From Ignelater luminosus (taxonomy: Eukaryota; Arthropoda; Insecta; Coleoptera; Elateridae), in the NCBI GenBank assembly GCA_011009095.1, contig VTPC01091286.1, positions 89,135 to 153,134 on the forward strand: a DNA stretch of 64,000 bases, read 5' to 3'. Each line of letters starts with the position of its first letter. Positions within the stretch are counted from its first letter, which is position 1. This document shows positions 48,423 to 61,254 of this stretch, one piece after another. Below the pieces are notes generated by a model, which worked only from the letters and a program-made list of their open reading frames with translations, did no database searches and was not told the origin of the DNA. A program made the position numbers and the translations under genes.

Positions 48423-50853
48423 CTAAGGTACTTGTTTTGCTACTAACGCATCTAGTAATCGTAATTTAGCTTTTACTTGTTTGTAAGAAGTGTAAACATT
48501 TGCCATCAAAAGCTTGTCATCTTTTTGCAATTTTCTTCCTGTTTTTGCTTGAAACTCATTTTCAAATTCCTTTAAAGATCTACGCAGTCTTTTCTTTTCT
48601 TCGTTCATTTCTCTTTGTTGTTTTAGTAATTCGTCTAATGTAAGTGTATGTAAACTTTCTCCCAATGATATATCTGTATCACTATCTGTACTAGCTGATG
48701 GGTTTAATTTCTCAGTTTCAGTTTCAGAAGCATGTGGAGGAGATGATACAAAATCCATTGTTTCATGTTCATGGATGGTTGCTAACTCATTAACCGTAGC
48801 ACTGCTCTGTAAACAAATAAAGTAAGTAAAAAAAAGACAAAGAATGGTATCTGATTTGCTTAAAATAGGCGCATGAGAAATTCCCAAAACATATTCTCAA
48901 TTATTGACTATTAGCTATGTGCCACTTTTACCAGTCTTACCATTTTATCCATAAAAAACCTCCATATATTTGTAAAAATTGGCAGAAATATGCAAAATAT
49001 AATTGTCAGAAATCCCACTGGTCTAGTTATTAAATTCTTACTAATAAAAGTTTTAATTTTTATATTTGTTTGTTTTTCCGAGCAACACAATTTTAACAGT
49101 TGGTAATAGTGGTCAAAAAACAGGTAAAGATAACAATACAAAATGTGTCTTACCAAAGAAACTTTTGCCATCATTCGTTTTAAAGTTCTGTATCTGTCAT
49201 AGAGTGGACGCACTAAATCCCGATCTTCTTTACTACTTGGCCTTCCATGTATGGATTCAAGGTAAAGTAAAGCTTTTTGAACTGCCACTTTTTCTCCTAT
49301 AATTTGTTCATTGCTCATTTCGTCTATGTCTTCTCCACGATCTGATGTTAAGCGTTGCGCATTTAATTTCTGAAAATACAATTCAATTTTAATTTTCTTT
49401 AGTATTCCTATTATCAGTGCCTTTCTTACCTTCTCTATTTCGGTTAAAGTAGTTTGTATGTTGTACTCTTTACTTCCTTCAGGAGTACCAGCTTCTGCAG
49501 TAAAACCTCCTAAGGAGGAATCACCTTTCAATTGTTTGTATTCCTTTTTCAACTTGCTCAAATCTACACAAAACTTTCTCATATTCTTATCATTCATTTT
49601 ATCTGCTTGCGATGGTTTATATCCAAACATTACTTGAAATTCTTCATCGTATCTTTTGATTTTACGCTTCAATGTGCTAATTTGCTTTGATAATTGTTTC
49701 AACTTCTTATCTAATGGACTTTTAGATTCTTTGCTAAGTGATGTTTTTGTTTGTTGAACATTGGGGTCGAGATATATACGATGTGTAACCATAATTGAAT
49801 TACGTGGGGATGATAACATGCGATTGGATGCTACTAGCAAACTTGGAAGTGTTTCTGTTTGATCTGTTATTTCTTGACTTGAACTTGATGGCATTGGTTC
49901 TGAAGAATCTATTTGCTGATGAAGGGTTGTTAAATCCAATGTTGAAGATATAGGAGTGTGTTGGGGACTGGGAGATGGTTCCTTCTCTTCCTGACGGACT
50001 ACATGTATAAGACTACCATTTGGATCAGATTTAAGAAAGTTCAAATCATCTTCATAATTCTTTTCCGGCAGATCATGATGTTCTATGATTTCATCTCCCA
50101 ATATTTTTGGTTTGATATCATTATTATTTTCTTTCGATATATTTTCATCTTTATGCACACGCGATTTTGAAAAATGTTTATTTTTATACTTTCTTCCAGG
50201 GTTAATCCTCCTACCTCTTTGGGCAGGAGGTGGAGCAAATCGTTCGTGATATCTACGTCTTTCATGTTCGCAATCGTCGTATCCTAACACTTCTACATTT
50301 ATACTTTTAGGGGGAGAACATTTAGTATCAATATTCATTTCCACCAAAGAAACAATAATTGTTTCATTGTGTTCATGTAATGGATGTGCTTTTTGAAAGT
50401 CCTCATGACTAACAACACGTCTGATATCCTTTTTGCTACCATCATTAGTAGTATCTGTAGGCCTTTCTTCGGAATTCGATCGGATCACTTTCCGTTCTTG
50501 AGAAACAGACCCCGTACTTTCTTGCCTTTCTTTTCTCTTGCGTGCCTTACAGATAACTTTGGCTTCTTCATAATTGGAAGGAGTCTGTGTTTGCGATTTT
50601 CTCGTTAGGGAATCTGTCAGCATTCGTTTTACTTTTACAAATCTACTCTCTTGATCCTTACGTACATCCTTGATTTTCTCTTCTTTTGTGCTTGAAGTTT
50701 TCATTACGTCTTGATCCACCATGTGGCCGCACTGTTCAAGAAAAAAGAAAATATTTATAAATTTGGATTCAAATAGCATTTAAATTTACTTACACTGCAC
50801 TCCCTCAACAGAGAGCAAAAGCGTTGAATATTTCGCTCAATATCGAAGTTTTT
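48423..50853 (-). CDS. FAM13-family protein, C-terminal exons
   Basis: Three exons join in phase: 49430-50731 (434 codons), 49154-49369 (72 codons) and 48423-48806 (127 codons plus stop). A further exon, 50794-50853 (KNFDIERNIQRFCSLLRECS), has GT-AG edges and the same phase but weaker support. The middle exon carries KVAVQKALLYLESIHGRPSS and RDLVRPLYDRYRTLKRMM. The last carries LDELLKQQREMNEEKKRLRR and YTSYKQVKAKLRLLDALVAK. These are the two conserved coiled-coil blocks that define FAM13A/B/C C-termini. An earlier coiled coil (KKLKQLSKQISTLKRKIKRY) and a long polar, basic, serine-rich region precede them. In vertebrates FAM13A combines these with an N-terminal RhoGAP domain. None is visible here, so the upstream exons may lie beyond the window or in large introns, or the domain may be absent. 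No frameshifts or stops are seen. Confidence 0.85.
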
Positions 50854-50855
50854 CT

Positions 50856-53460
50856 ATGAACCACTAATATCTTAAAAAAGTAAGATATATAAAAATTGTA
50901 ATTACAGCTATAACAAATATATCGTTATAAAATACGTGTATTTTTAAGCACTGAAATTAAGGGCTTTTTAATATTTTGTTTATGTCAAAGGATTCATATC
51001 TCTATCACGACACATTGCAGGTTTATGGTTGCTTCAAAAAATGTGTAGAAACCAGTCGCAGCTTTAGCATGTGGCTGTCAAAAACCACACAACACACTGC
51101 TGCACTCGGTAGCACACACTCAGTTGTTATAACACTGGAACAAGAGAAAGATAAATTAGTCATTTTACATTAAATTTATCATTTATCATAATGTAGATAA
51201 TATAGAAAAATAAAATTAAAATTGTTAGCAAAAAGAGCTATATTAAGTATGCTATTAGGTAGGTTGATTATGCAGACCATGTTCATTTTTTATTAAGAAA
51301 CCCAGAATTTATTTAGTATTTACTGCCCAAATTATTTACAAGATTATTTTCAGATAGAGTAATGGTCTCGATAGTAATGGGTTGAAGAATAAAACAGTGA
51401 ATGATACATATCTGTAGGAATTACATAAATAACTGTCGTTTCTAAATACATGGTGGTTTGGTAACAGGCTGAAAGGTGTAGTTTCAACCAAGAATTAGAA
51501 AATACAATTTTGACTTGAATATATAGCTCATACAGTTTGAAATATATTTGAGAAGGTTTAAGTTTCTCTTAACAGTAATCTGTTATAGAACAATAAAATA
51601 CTGTTGTGTTTTATTTCAAATTTATCTAATTGAATAATAATAAAACTTTGCTGTTCTGTATCTGGTCTATATTCAAGTCGAGTTAACGTCTACTTATTAT
51701 TACTGTTTGTAAGAATCTTCTTAAATTAATTATGATTGGATTCTGTTGTGTTCTTTTTCTCTTTGAATAATCTGTTAACACTCAATGGGTAGACTATATA
51801 GTAAGATATCATTCAAAAGTTATAATAAGCTAGGTAGTTGTTTTGCAAATTATTATAGATATTGATAGGTTAGCTTTTGATTCATAGAATTATAATTAAA
51901 AGTTCAAACTAAACCACCTAAAAATGAGAGATTAGTCATTAAACATAGCTGCGTTGTATTACCATCTGCCAAACCTACTGACAAAAACTTTGAGAAAGAA
52001 AATCTGTTGGAAGAGTCTGCATCTTATTAAAAGTGATGTAGGTAAATACTTATTTTTGAATAAACAATTTTTAAGTGTTTCAATTTGGTTTTTTAATTGC
52101 ATTAAAAAATTAACACCAAAAAAATCAAATTCGAGGTAAAAAACGCTATTTCAATTTAGCCAAGCATGGAACATTTCAGTTTTATGAGAATTTTAATTTA
52201 AAATTACATGATGTTGATTTTTCAAAATAAGAAACACAGTTTGTTTGAAGTAGAAAATATTGCTTGTTTTTCAAAGCTTTAAAAATCTGCTACTACTAAT
52301 TTATGTATTTGCTGAAAATTATTAGTTTCAACAGAATGTAAATTTAGAATATTTGATTACATGAAGATAAAATAGGAAGAGAAAAAAGTTAGTAAAACAA
52401 GACGCATATGCCAATATCTAAAATTAACTAGATTGACCTTGAGTACATGTTATACACATCACAGCGTTTGAGGAAAACATCAAAAATTTGTAACGATCTA
52501 AATTTAAAAAGAACAACAATGTAATACATTACATCCATGACTAACGTCAATTATTTAATTCTCTTTGGGAATATACAAGATTATCTCATCTTTAATGGAA
52601 AACAGAAATTGCAAAAATATTTCAAGTTAATTGGATGAGATTGTTATTTTCATAATAAAAGACGTAATAAAGCTTTAATGATGATGATATGCGCATTTTA
52701 GTTGTTTTATTAATTTTTTGTAATTTTCCAAAATTTGCCAGCCGGAAAATTATAAACTAGTTAAACGGAAATGATAAGCATCATGATGACATGCAGACTC
52801 TCTTTGTTTTCATCAACCACCAGAATTGTCGAATCATTTTAACAAAATTAACGTGAATTTCTTATTTGCATAATGTTTCATACTATTTTCAAGCTACAAG
52901 TTTACTGTTTTCATTATGTAAAGCTTAATGATTGTAATTTTACCAATGGTGCTCAAGTACATTAAGCATATGCCTTTATTTGCTTTATTATAATGTCTGC
53001 CATTACTCATTAGTTTAGATAAACTATATGGCGTCATATTTGACATACCTAAATGCGTAACGTGAAAAAGCACTTCAAATTGGGATTTTTACAGACTTTT
53101 CTAAAACAACTATTTACAGTATGTGCGTGCCTTACTTGAACTCAATAGCACTACTAACAATTACGTTATAATTGATGGTACATATAATGTACTCCATGAA
53201 TTGGTTTTGCTCTACAGAATTAATTCATTAAAAGCAGACACATTTATTAGCGAAATAATTATTAATTAATTAGGAATTCGTGTAGGTGCGTTCGTTAACA
53301 TTTTGCAAACATGCTTTACTTCGTCATTATGTTAGTGTTTTCAGTTAATCTTTTTTCTTAGATTACGATATAAAACAATCTATTTCTAAAGAAATTGGCT
53401 AATTAGAATGTCTTTATTACATCAGGTACATTGGCTTTCTTTTACATATTGATTACAATT
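50856..53460. other. AT-rich DNA upstream of the visible FAM13-like exons
   Basis: This is either a large intron or the promoter side of the FAM13-like gene. No RhoGAP-like reading frame is recognised on the minus strand. Confidence 0.45.
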
Positions 53461-53493
53461 TGTAAAAATAATTAATTAAATCTTAGAGAGAAA

Positions 53494-54012
53494 GTGAACA
53501 TCTACATCCCAGAGCGTAATGTTTTAGACGGTTCACAGCGCGCAATTCCTATATTTTTTTACTCTCCACATAAACGTACTCAAAGAACTCTTCGCAGTTA
53601 TAAGTTGGCGTATGAGATAGAAATGATTCTACTTTTATACCCTGAATACAGAGGAAAAAAAGATCTTAAAAAACTTTTAATCTTACGTGATGTGTATGAT
53701 TCTCTTTGTCACATTTCGAAAATATTTACTTTCTATGAATCCATAGCGTTTTTTAGTTTTAGTTTTTCAAAAATAGATAATAGAGAGATAGAGAAAATAG
53801 AAAGAAGACAAGAGCCTGAATCAATCGATGTTTCTTTTATTAGAATTTTAATAATTTCTACCAAATGTTTGGATACTTTCATATCATTTGTGTTCTATTT
53901 GATACAGTCAATAGTTTTCTCGTGGTTCAAAAAGGAGATAATCATGCGATTGTTTTATATGCAGAATTTGTTTTTCTCATTGCTGCAAGAAATTATTCAG
54001 TCTGCCTTGTAA
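53494..54012 (+). other. Unrecognised 172-codon open frame
   Basis: This is the longest frame in the window that I cannot assign to a known family or shadow. It opens at a GTG after an in-frame TAA, so it lacks a normal start. An AG at 53484-53485 just upstream (aaatcttag) could be a splice acceptor, which would make it an internal or last exon. The first in-frame ATG, at 53623, begins MILLLYPEYRGKKDLKKLL. The first 60 residues are basic and mixed; the C-terminal half is rich in F, I and S with hydrophobic runs (IRILIISTKCLDTFISFVFY). No conserved motif is recognised. A chance frame in AT-rich DNA is a serious alternative. Confidence 0.2.
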
Positions 54013-54559
54013 TATTATATATGAAGACGTGATATTGATAGTATGAGAAGTTTCAGACACCTTCTTGTCACTGACATGTGTTTATATGGAAACGTTTCTT
54101 CATATTTTCGGCTAAGAAAGACGCCTTAGAATTTACTACGCCTAAGCCTAGGAACTGCATTTCATGAATCTTTTAATCAAATACGTGACAGAAATTGCAA
54201 ATTTCAGCCTTTCCATCATTCAGAACTCTGAGAAGAAAGTACGAAAAATGAAGAACATAAATAGATATGATGATAAAAAAATAGTAACATCAATACTAAC
54301 TTGTAATTTAAGATTACAGTAGGTGAACCAAAAGCAAGAGCAATCTGTAAATACAAGCAGCCTATTTAGTACAAGAAATCTTGTTCTAGGCAACTTGCCC
54401 AACATTTTAAACAAATTCCAAAGACAGAGCGTATTCTTTAAATCAGTTATCCCAACCTTTTGTCCTACGTGATTTATAATTCTCAATTTGGCGACCCCAA
54501 AAGACCTGAAATTCTTACCACTTAAAATAAGTTCGCCATAAACCAAAAACTATCTAGCA

Positions 54560-55800
54560 TTTTTAACAAGATCCACAGAGTTTAGTTGATCGAAAAAGCA
54601 CGCTCTACTGAGCCGAACTTGTCCAAAAGAGGCTGATATGTTTAAAAAGCATGAACAGCCCAAAACTCAAACTGATGCAAAATTGTTGATATAGAATCAA
54701 AAAGCGTAAGTCAGTCAGATCCAGATTTCTAGTGCGGCTCTTAGTAACTAATCCGACATAAAAGTCTGACATCTACAGGCTGGCAATTTACTGTCAGCAT
54801 CATATTTTGACATTTTACTTATCTTTGGTATCTTAAAAATACTGGGATAAAAAATAAGTCATGTGCCACAACGTGTTTGACATTAAAAGAAAAAAATCTA
54901 ATCCTTAAAGACAAACTGACTAGAAGCCGGAGTAACACTCCCGATCAACTGAAAAAACTCAGTCAGCTCAAAAAACCCGGTTAACCAGATTAACCAAATT
55001 AGAAAGCTCTAATAAGTTCAGACGATGCAGAAAGCCCAGCCACCTCAAAAGCCGGAGCGACCAAAATGTTCAAGCCATTGCTAACTCTGCACAGATTAGG
55101 AAAATATAAGAACCAAAATTTTTTTCTTTCGAATTTTTCTAACAAACTTAATTTTTAAAATAGGTACAGGTAAAAATCGCATCGTCTAACATTGCTACAA
55201 ATTCTAAAGAAATAATGTAGTTTCTCTATCACTCTATACTTATAATCTTCAATTCGGAGATCTCAGTGCCAAAGAAATTTTTAGAACGAATCCGGCTAAA
55301 ATGACTAAAATGAGTTTGGCAGTCCAATAGTCCAATACCATCTTTAACAAAATTTCAAGAGTCCTATTAATCTAGAATCTTGATTGATTCGAGAAATATG
55401 ACTGTGCAAAAAAGGCAAATTGGCTCGAACAATCTAAATAGTTAAAAGTTCAAAACTCTTGATATAGACTCAAAAAGAAGAATATTTATAAAAGTGAGGT
55501 CATATCAGGAACCTCAGCTTGGATTATAATAACTAATCCGTTTTATAATAAGTATGACACGTAGTTACAAGCAGTCTTTCATGTGTAGAATTTTATTGCC
55601 AGAAAAAGCCCAACCAGCCCATAAAGTTCGGTGAACCAGACTAACCAGCTTAAAAATTACCAATGAGCCCAGTAGAGTCGACCCGAAAATTCCAGGTAGC
55701 TTCATTGTACCCCATTGTATCTCAATTTCTGAACTTGATAATATCCAACCCCTTTAAAAGCCACAAATCGAGGAAGAAGACGTTAAAAACCTAGAAAAAT
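54560..55800. repeat. Two-copy degenerate direct repeat, period about 800 bp
   Basis: Blocks recur in the same order. Near 54690 and 55450 are ttgatatagaatcaaaaag and ttgatatagactcaaaaag, followed by agtaactaatccgacataa and ataactaatccgttttata. Near 54975 and 55630 are ccggttaaccagattaacc and tcggtgaaccagactaacc, then agaaagctc-like and taaaaatta-like words. The copies are strongly diverged. No coding potential is recognised. This may be a tandem duplication or two copies of an unclassified repeat. Confidence 0.5.
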
Positions 55801-56149
55801 ATAACAATGGGATTATCAAAATTTCTTTTTCCATATACCTTGTTTAGTTTTGTTGTAAACTCTCGATAGGCTGTCAATTATTGATTTGATATAGGACGAT
55901 GACTTTTCGATAGCTTACGTTAGAGTCTTGCACGATGTTTGAGTATAAGGTTACTTCATACTCAGTCATCTGATAAATTTAATATCGGTTGGGATGAAAA
56001 CGCGCGTTGTCAATTCGTTTTGGCATTCTTAGTTACGTTACGGTATCGGATTTCAGTGTATGAGGCAACCGTCTAAGAACCGAGAGATCTTTCCTTCGGA
56101 AGGGGCATGAATCATATTTGCCCGAAGCAGAGCTCAGTAAAATGCCTTG

Positions 56150-56320
56150 GTAAAGTGCTCGAGTTCTTTTTCAAAATAAGTATTCAAGTATTTTACAAGT
56201 ACTTGAAGCACTTGCACTTTTAAAGACTTCAAGCACTCAGCAAGTTGTGCTTGATGTTTGAGGATTTAATTTTTGAATATATTTTTGATAATTTCAAGTA
56301 CTTAAGTCGGTGCTTGCTGA
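56150..56320. repeat. Cluster of iterated caagtactt / acttgaag motifs
   Basis: Within about 170 bp the words caagta(c/t)tt, acttgaag, cttcaag and caagcact recur in both orientations. Such clusters are typical of the subterminal regions of BED-type hAT transposons. No terminal repeat pair or transposase exon was found, so it is a remnant at best. Confidence 0.45.
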
Positions 56321-59300
56321 TTGGAGCATTTTATTTCAGTGCTTTGCTCAGCTTTGGCTTAGAAATATGTACCTATGATGCCAAAAGAAATACTAAGTGC
56401 GATTTTAAAGTTTCTCGATCACTTTTAATATCCTCATGTCAAGACAACAACTGAATTTGGTTTACTTTCATGAGATGATTTGGACACAGTTTAATTTTAA
56501 ATGCACTTGTTGTAATAGTAATCGTCTTGCCGATTACGTTAGTGGTCCTCTGGTAGCAAATTTGATCTTTTATGAAGCCCAAAATGCAAATCAAAACAAT
56601 TAATGATTTTTGGTGTCAAGATCTTTGATCTTAGTTAGTCTTACTTATTTTGAATCTTCTTATGAAATCGATGCCAGTTCGAACAGTAAAAGAGGGTCAT
56701 TTTTGAGGTTTAGTTTTTCTGATTTTGTGTATGAAAGGTGAACTGGGGCAAAGATAAAATGATCATCCTTTAAAAATATTTATATTCTTAATCTTATACA
56801 TATATTTGTCTGTTACATTATTAAATAGAACGCTATCTTACTATAACAAGTGTATAAAAAATGTCTGGTCAAGTAACGTGGTTACAGATATTGGCAAAAC
56901 TACAACTACGTATGTCAAGTTAAAATTATATTTTTATATTTTATATTAGCTGTTGTATGAAGAAAAATGTAAATAGACTTAATAAAGCTATTTGATGTGT
57001 TGCTAAAAAGCATTTTCAGAAAATAAGAATGAATGAATCTACAATATTATGCAATCACACGATATAAATCTGATAAAGATTCAGACATCTCAAATATAAA
57101 CATAAAAAAGCGTGGCTACTAAAATTAAAACAAATAATGACAAGTAACTGAAACTGAGATTCAAACAGAAATTGCATCATTAAGAAAAGGAAAGCAATAA
57201 ATGTCAAGAGATAAAAGTATTATTTCGAGTGCTATGTTGTCTATTATTTTCGATTGTATCTATTTTATCGCAGATTGAAAAAAATCTTCCCGTTTATCTT
57301 AAAGTTATTTAGAAACAAATTTATCTTGTTATAACTACCTCATTTCTAAAATATCAGTTTATAAAAAATTATAACACAAACATAACAACCTGTATGAATA
57401 ACTTTACTTACCGAAACAAGTAAAAGTAAAGCCCTCTAGAGAAGAAATTCGGGAAACATTGAATTTCCAATATCGGCAAACAAAAAAATGGAATAAATAA
57501 AACGAAATTTTTTATACTGAAAGAATAAAAATAATAATACCTGATGTAGAGGGTTTTGACAATATTGGCAGAATTTTTCATATTGTTGTCTTCAATTATA
57601 GTAATTAACACGGCGATTTACCAAACCGAACTGCGCACTTAAGTGGCTGTAGAGTTAATATTATCTGATTATTGTATCAATATTTTGTTTAAAATATGAA
57701 AAAGATGTCAACAAGATGCGCGATAAAGTAGTGCAGTTCGTACTGGATAGAACTTATTTTATTATAAATAAATTAATAATTATTCGTTTTCATTGTTTAT
57801 TTAAAGCCATACAAGTCTTAATGGTTTTTCCTAATGAGGCAGGTATTGTACAGACAAAGGGGTGGATTAAAAACCAAATAAAAAGGAGGTATTAGAATAA
57901 CAGCTGATTATAAAAAAGAGCTTTTTGTGTAAATAAATGTCGTCCTTTCAGTTGGATTAATTTCACATCATGTACAGTTAGTTACTAACAGGAAAGTTAA
58001 GGGCAGATCGATTCAAAGGTTAATGTAATGAAAGACTCGAGATGAATGAAAAATTCACTAGAATTGCTCTCCCATTCTTGATGAAACCCGAAGGTAAGAA
58101 TGAAAGACAGGGCAGAAATATGCTTGATGGAATTTTAACGCATTTTTATTTCGCTGTAATAAGTTAGGTGAGAACTTAAATCGCGAAGTGAAGAGTCGGT
58201 GTTTGAAAACAAATTTAAAAGTCACGAAAAATAAGAAGAGGAAAATGCTCTTTCTTCATATCTAATATTCTTCAACGCATAATAAAGTTTGGTAGAAGTC
58301 AACGCTTTGAAGGTTCTACACAAAACATTTACCTTTGATAGGTGGTAGTATATTCAGAGGAAACGTCATTTTCTTTAAAGGATGTGCCTGATTTTGAGAT
58401 AATCATATTATTATCTATGTAAGCACCTAAAAGGGAAGCATAGGTGTGTGAGTTACCAACGTTTACCAGAACATTCAATTGACATTAAATTTATTTAAAA
58501 AGTACAAGCGTCAGAATGATCAATAGGGACTTAATAGTTTCATCCTTTAAACGCTATAACTTATAAAAAATCTTAAATTAGTAACTTATTATATATATTT
58601 TATTAACGTTAATATTAAACATCCTTTCAGACCTATTTGGTACTAAAAGTATAATTATTATTTAAAAGGTGTCTCGTAGTAACTTCATAAGACTTTATAA
58701 AATTCCAGTTCTGGCCAATTCAACCCGGAAAAGTGGGATATCAACATTTACTTTAAAAACTGTAATCTATTCACGTCAGTGATTTATAACCTTTTCTCTG
58801 TAATGTAAACTCTGTGGTGTCATCGTTAACATAATTTAATTATCACAGCAATATAATGGTTTTTAAATAGCTTGGTTTGAATTTGTTAATATTGTGCAAT
58901 AATTATTTTCTGAAAGTTCAAAGTATCTAATTAACACCAATTCTGTAACGCGCAACAAACAAAAATAGAATCTCCTGGTAATTTTTAAATAACAACTCCT
59001 ACGCTCTCAAAATGAAATTTTAAAAAATGCTAAACTCAAGTGGTAGTCTTTAGCTGTGGGTAGAGTAGTAGATAAAAAACTGTAAACGTGAAAACTTGAC
59101 ATTTTCTGTACTTAAATACTATTACAAGGAGAATGATCAAGTAGCCCAAATAGGTATTTAATAGAACCATAACGCGGATCAACTCTCTTTATAAATTTTC
59201 AAATTTTAAAGATTTTATTAAAAAATATTTTGTAATTCCAAGTGAACAATAACCAAGAGCAAGCTTAAAAATGTAACACATTTCAGAAAATTTCATTCTG

Positions 59301-60000
59301 GACAACTCAATCTAAATTAATCTTTCCCACTACAATTGAAATCAATTCCATATTAGATTGAATTACTTAATAGGGACCTGAAAGTAATAAATCAGGTCTA
59401 GTTATAGGCTTCAGCTTTAATGGTTAATAATGAAACTCATAAAGATCAACAACCGGCTGGACTTTATCAATTATGTACTTTTGAAATATAATGTCACAGT
59501 AAATTAATTCAAAACAATCAAGATGAAGCAACTGCAAAGATATTCTTTAAAAAAAAAACTAATATTACTAACAGTTACATTCAAATCCATACAGAAAAAC
59601 TTAACCGATCAAGAACTTTCAACAAAAATTGACTGTATCAAAATGCAGATTAAAACCTGATTTTTACGATTATTCACTTCTAATCAGTGCTATAATTAAA
59701 AAGGAAATCCCAGGATAATTAGGAACGGTATAAGAAATTAGAAGGAGCAGGTTGGAAAAAAGTATAATACATACATCAACTTTAATTTAAAAATGTATGA
59801 AACCAACAAACAAAAAAGTTCACTAGTACTACATGGAGGCTTGAAGGTATCTACCGTTAAATGATAAATCTCTTAGATAGATGAATTTTTAGAAACGCAG
59901 TCCATCAAGTGCATGGAAAATGATCTTTCACTCTTCTAGGCTACAATCTCCTAAAGACTAGGAAATATAATGACTTCTGTCAAGACATAACAAATTACTA
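56321..60000. other. Gene-poor AT-rich DNA
   Basis: No gene, RNA or bounded repeat is recognised. Short ORFs here lack motifs. Confidence 0.5.
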
Positions 60001-60009
60001 GAGTCGTTT

Positions 60010-60195
60010 CCTTTAAGTTGCATGCATAAAGCTGTAAGTTATAGTTACAGTTACTGCTCTTAGAAAATAGCCAAGCTGTATGTAGTATAAGCTTTTTATA
60101 ATATAAAAAGTAATTAAGCTACAAGTTACTTCTGAAATGTAGTTCTAGCTTCCAAACAGCCATTTCTAAGTAGCTCAAGTTACTCAGTCTCGTTT
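60010..60195. repeat. Cluster of iterated aagttac / agctac motifs
   Basis: The words gtaagttatagttacagtta, aagctacaagttac and gtagctcaagttactc recur within about 180 bp. This resembles the subterminal arrays of hAT elements. The flanking atctcgtttgggcaac-like sequence is not recognised. No complete element could be delimited. Confidence 0.4.
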
Positions 60196-61250
60196 GGGCA
60201 ACCGAGGCACGTGCTCAGTGCTCTGTAAACTAAAGAAGTCCCATTTATCAACTTTTGACTTCTCGATATTGTTTTGTTGAAAAGTAGCAGTAGCAGTTAC
60301 AGACCATAAAGGAGCTTTTGAAAAACGTTAAGGAGAGGTTGGAATAATAATTGCCAAAGGTTTGAACGCAAAAAGAGATAAGCCCAAAAGAACGATAAAG
60401 CAGAACCCAACCCTGTAAAAGCACTTTTGCCATAAGAATCATTGTAATTACATTAAGTCACTCCAATCGTTTTGAGAAATACAAAGGAAAGCCATGTAAG
60501 CTAGGCATAAATAGCGCTGATATGTTAAAGTTTTGCACGAATGATAAGTGATGGTGACTGGGAAATGATAAAAATTATCTTTAAATCTTGATTGTATTGC
60601 CAAAGATTTTACAGTTCCAATTATTTCAATGCTTAGAAACCAGCGCTTCTTATTGGCCAAAGGTATTCAATTAATGCCACTTTTTATCTAGAGGATATTC
60701 GAGAATCTGGCAAGCTACGGTGCCATTAAATGTGGACTGATGAAATAATGAATAAAAATTCAAAAAAATATAAACTGGTCGAAAGACTTCCACATAACTG
60801 ATTTGCACTAGATAATATTAATTTGATTGCAAACTACTTGATTGAGGCAATAGTCAAGTTATCAAAACGTGACAATTACATTAAAAACATGAATCTAACC
60901 TGAAATTTTATTAATTAAACTGTGCCGAATTGAGAGGCCCTAGCCAATCACTTATGAAAATGAAATTCTTTGCATTTTGTGCCACTTAAGTCTAAAGAGT
61001 AGTCATTATTTTAAAATAATCAAATTTCTTGGTTGGCCCTTGCCTTATGTTGTGCCCTAAAGGGAAATAAGACTATAAGAGCTTCATAATTCTGTTAAGT
61101 AGATATTTCTATGCATACCCAACCAGCAACCTGTAGCACCTGTTATTCCTACATGTTTTATAATTTGTCGGTGGCCGTTTTTCGTCCAGTTTGACGCTGT
61201 AAAGCCATGCGTTTGGGATAGATAAGACGGAGGTTTTGAGAGATATCTAA
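60196..61250. other. Intergenic DNA, nothing recognised
   Basis: Two short minus-strand frames at 60248-60442 and 60448-60660 have no recognisable motif. Confidence 0.45.
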
Positions 61251-61254
61251 ACGT

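Noticed and set aside
49066-50608. Plus-strand ORFs within the FAM13-like exons
   Set aside because: Shadows of a well supported minus-strand coding region.
54220-54546. 108-codon minus ORF
   Set aside because: The first third resembles non-coding repeat text and the rest is hydrophobic low-complexity. No RhoGAP or other domain fits.
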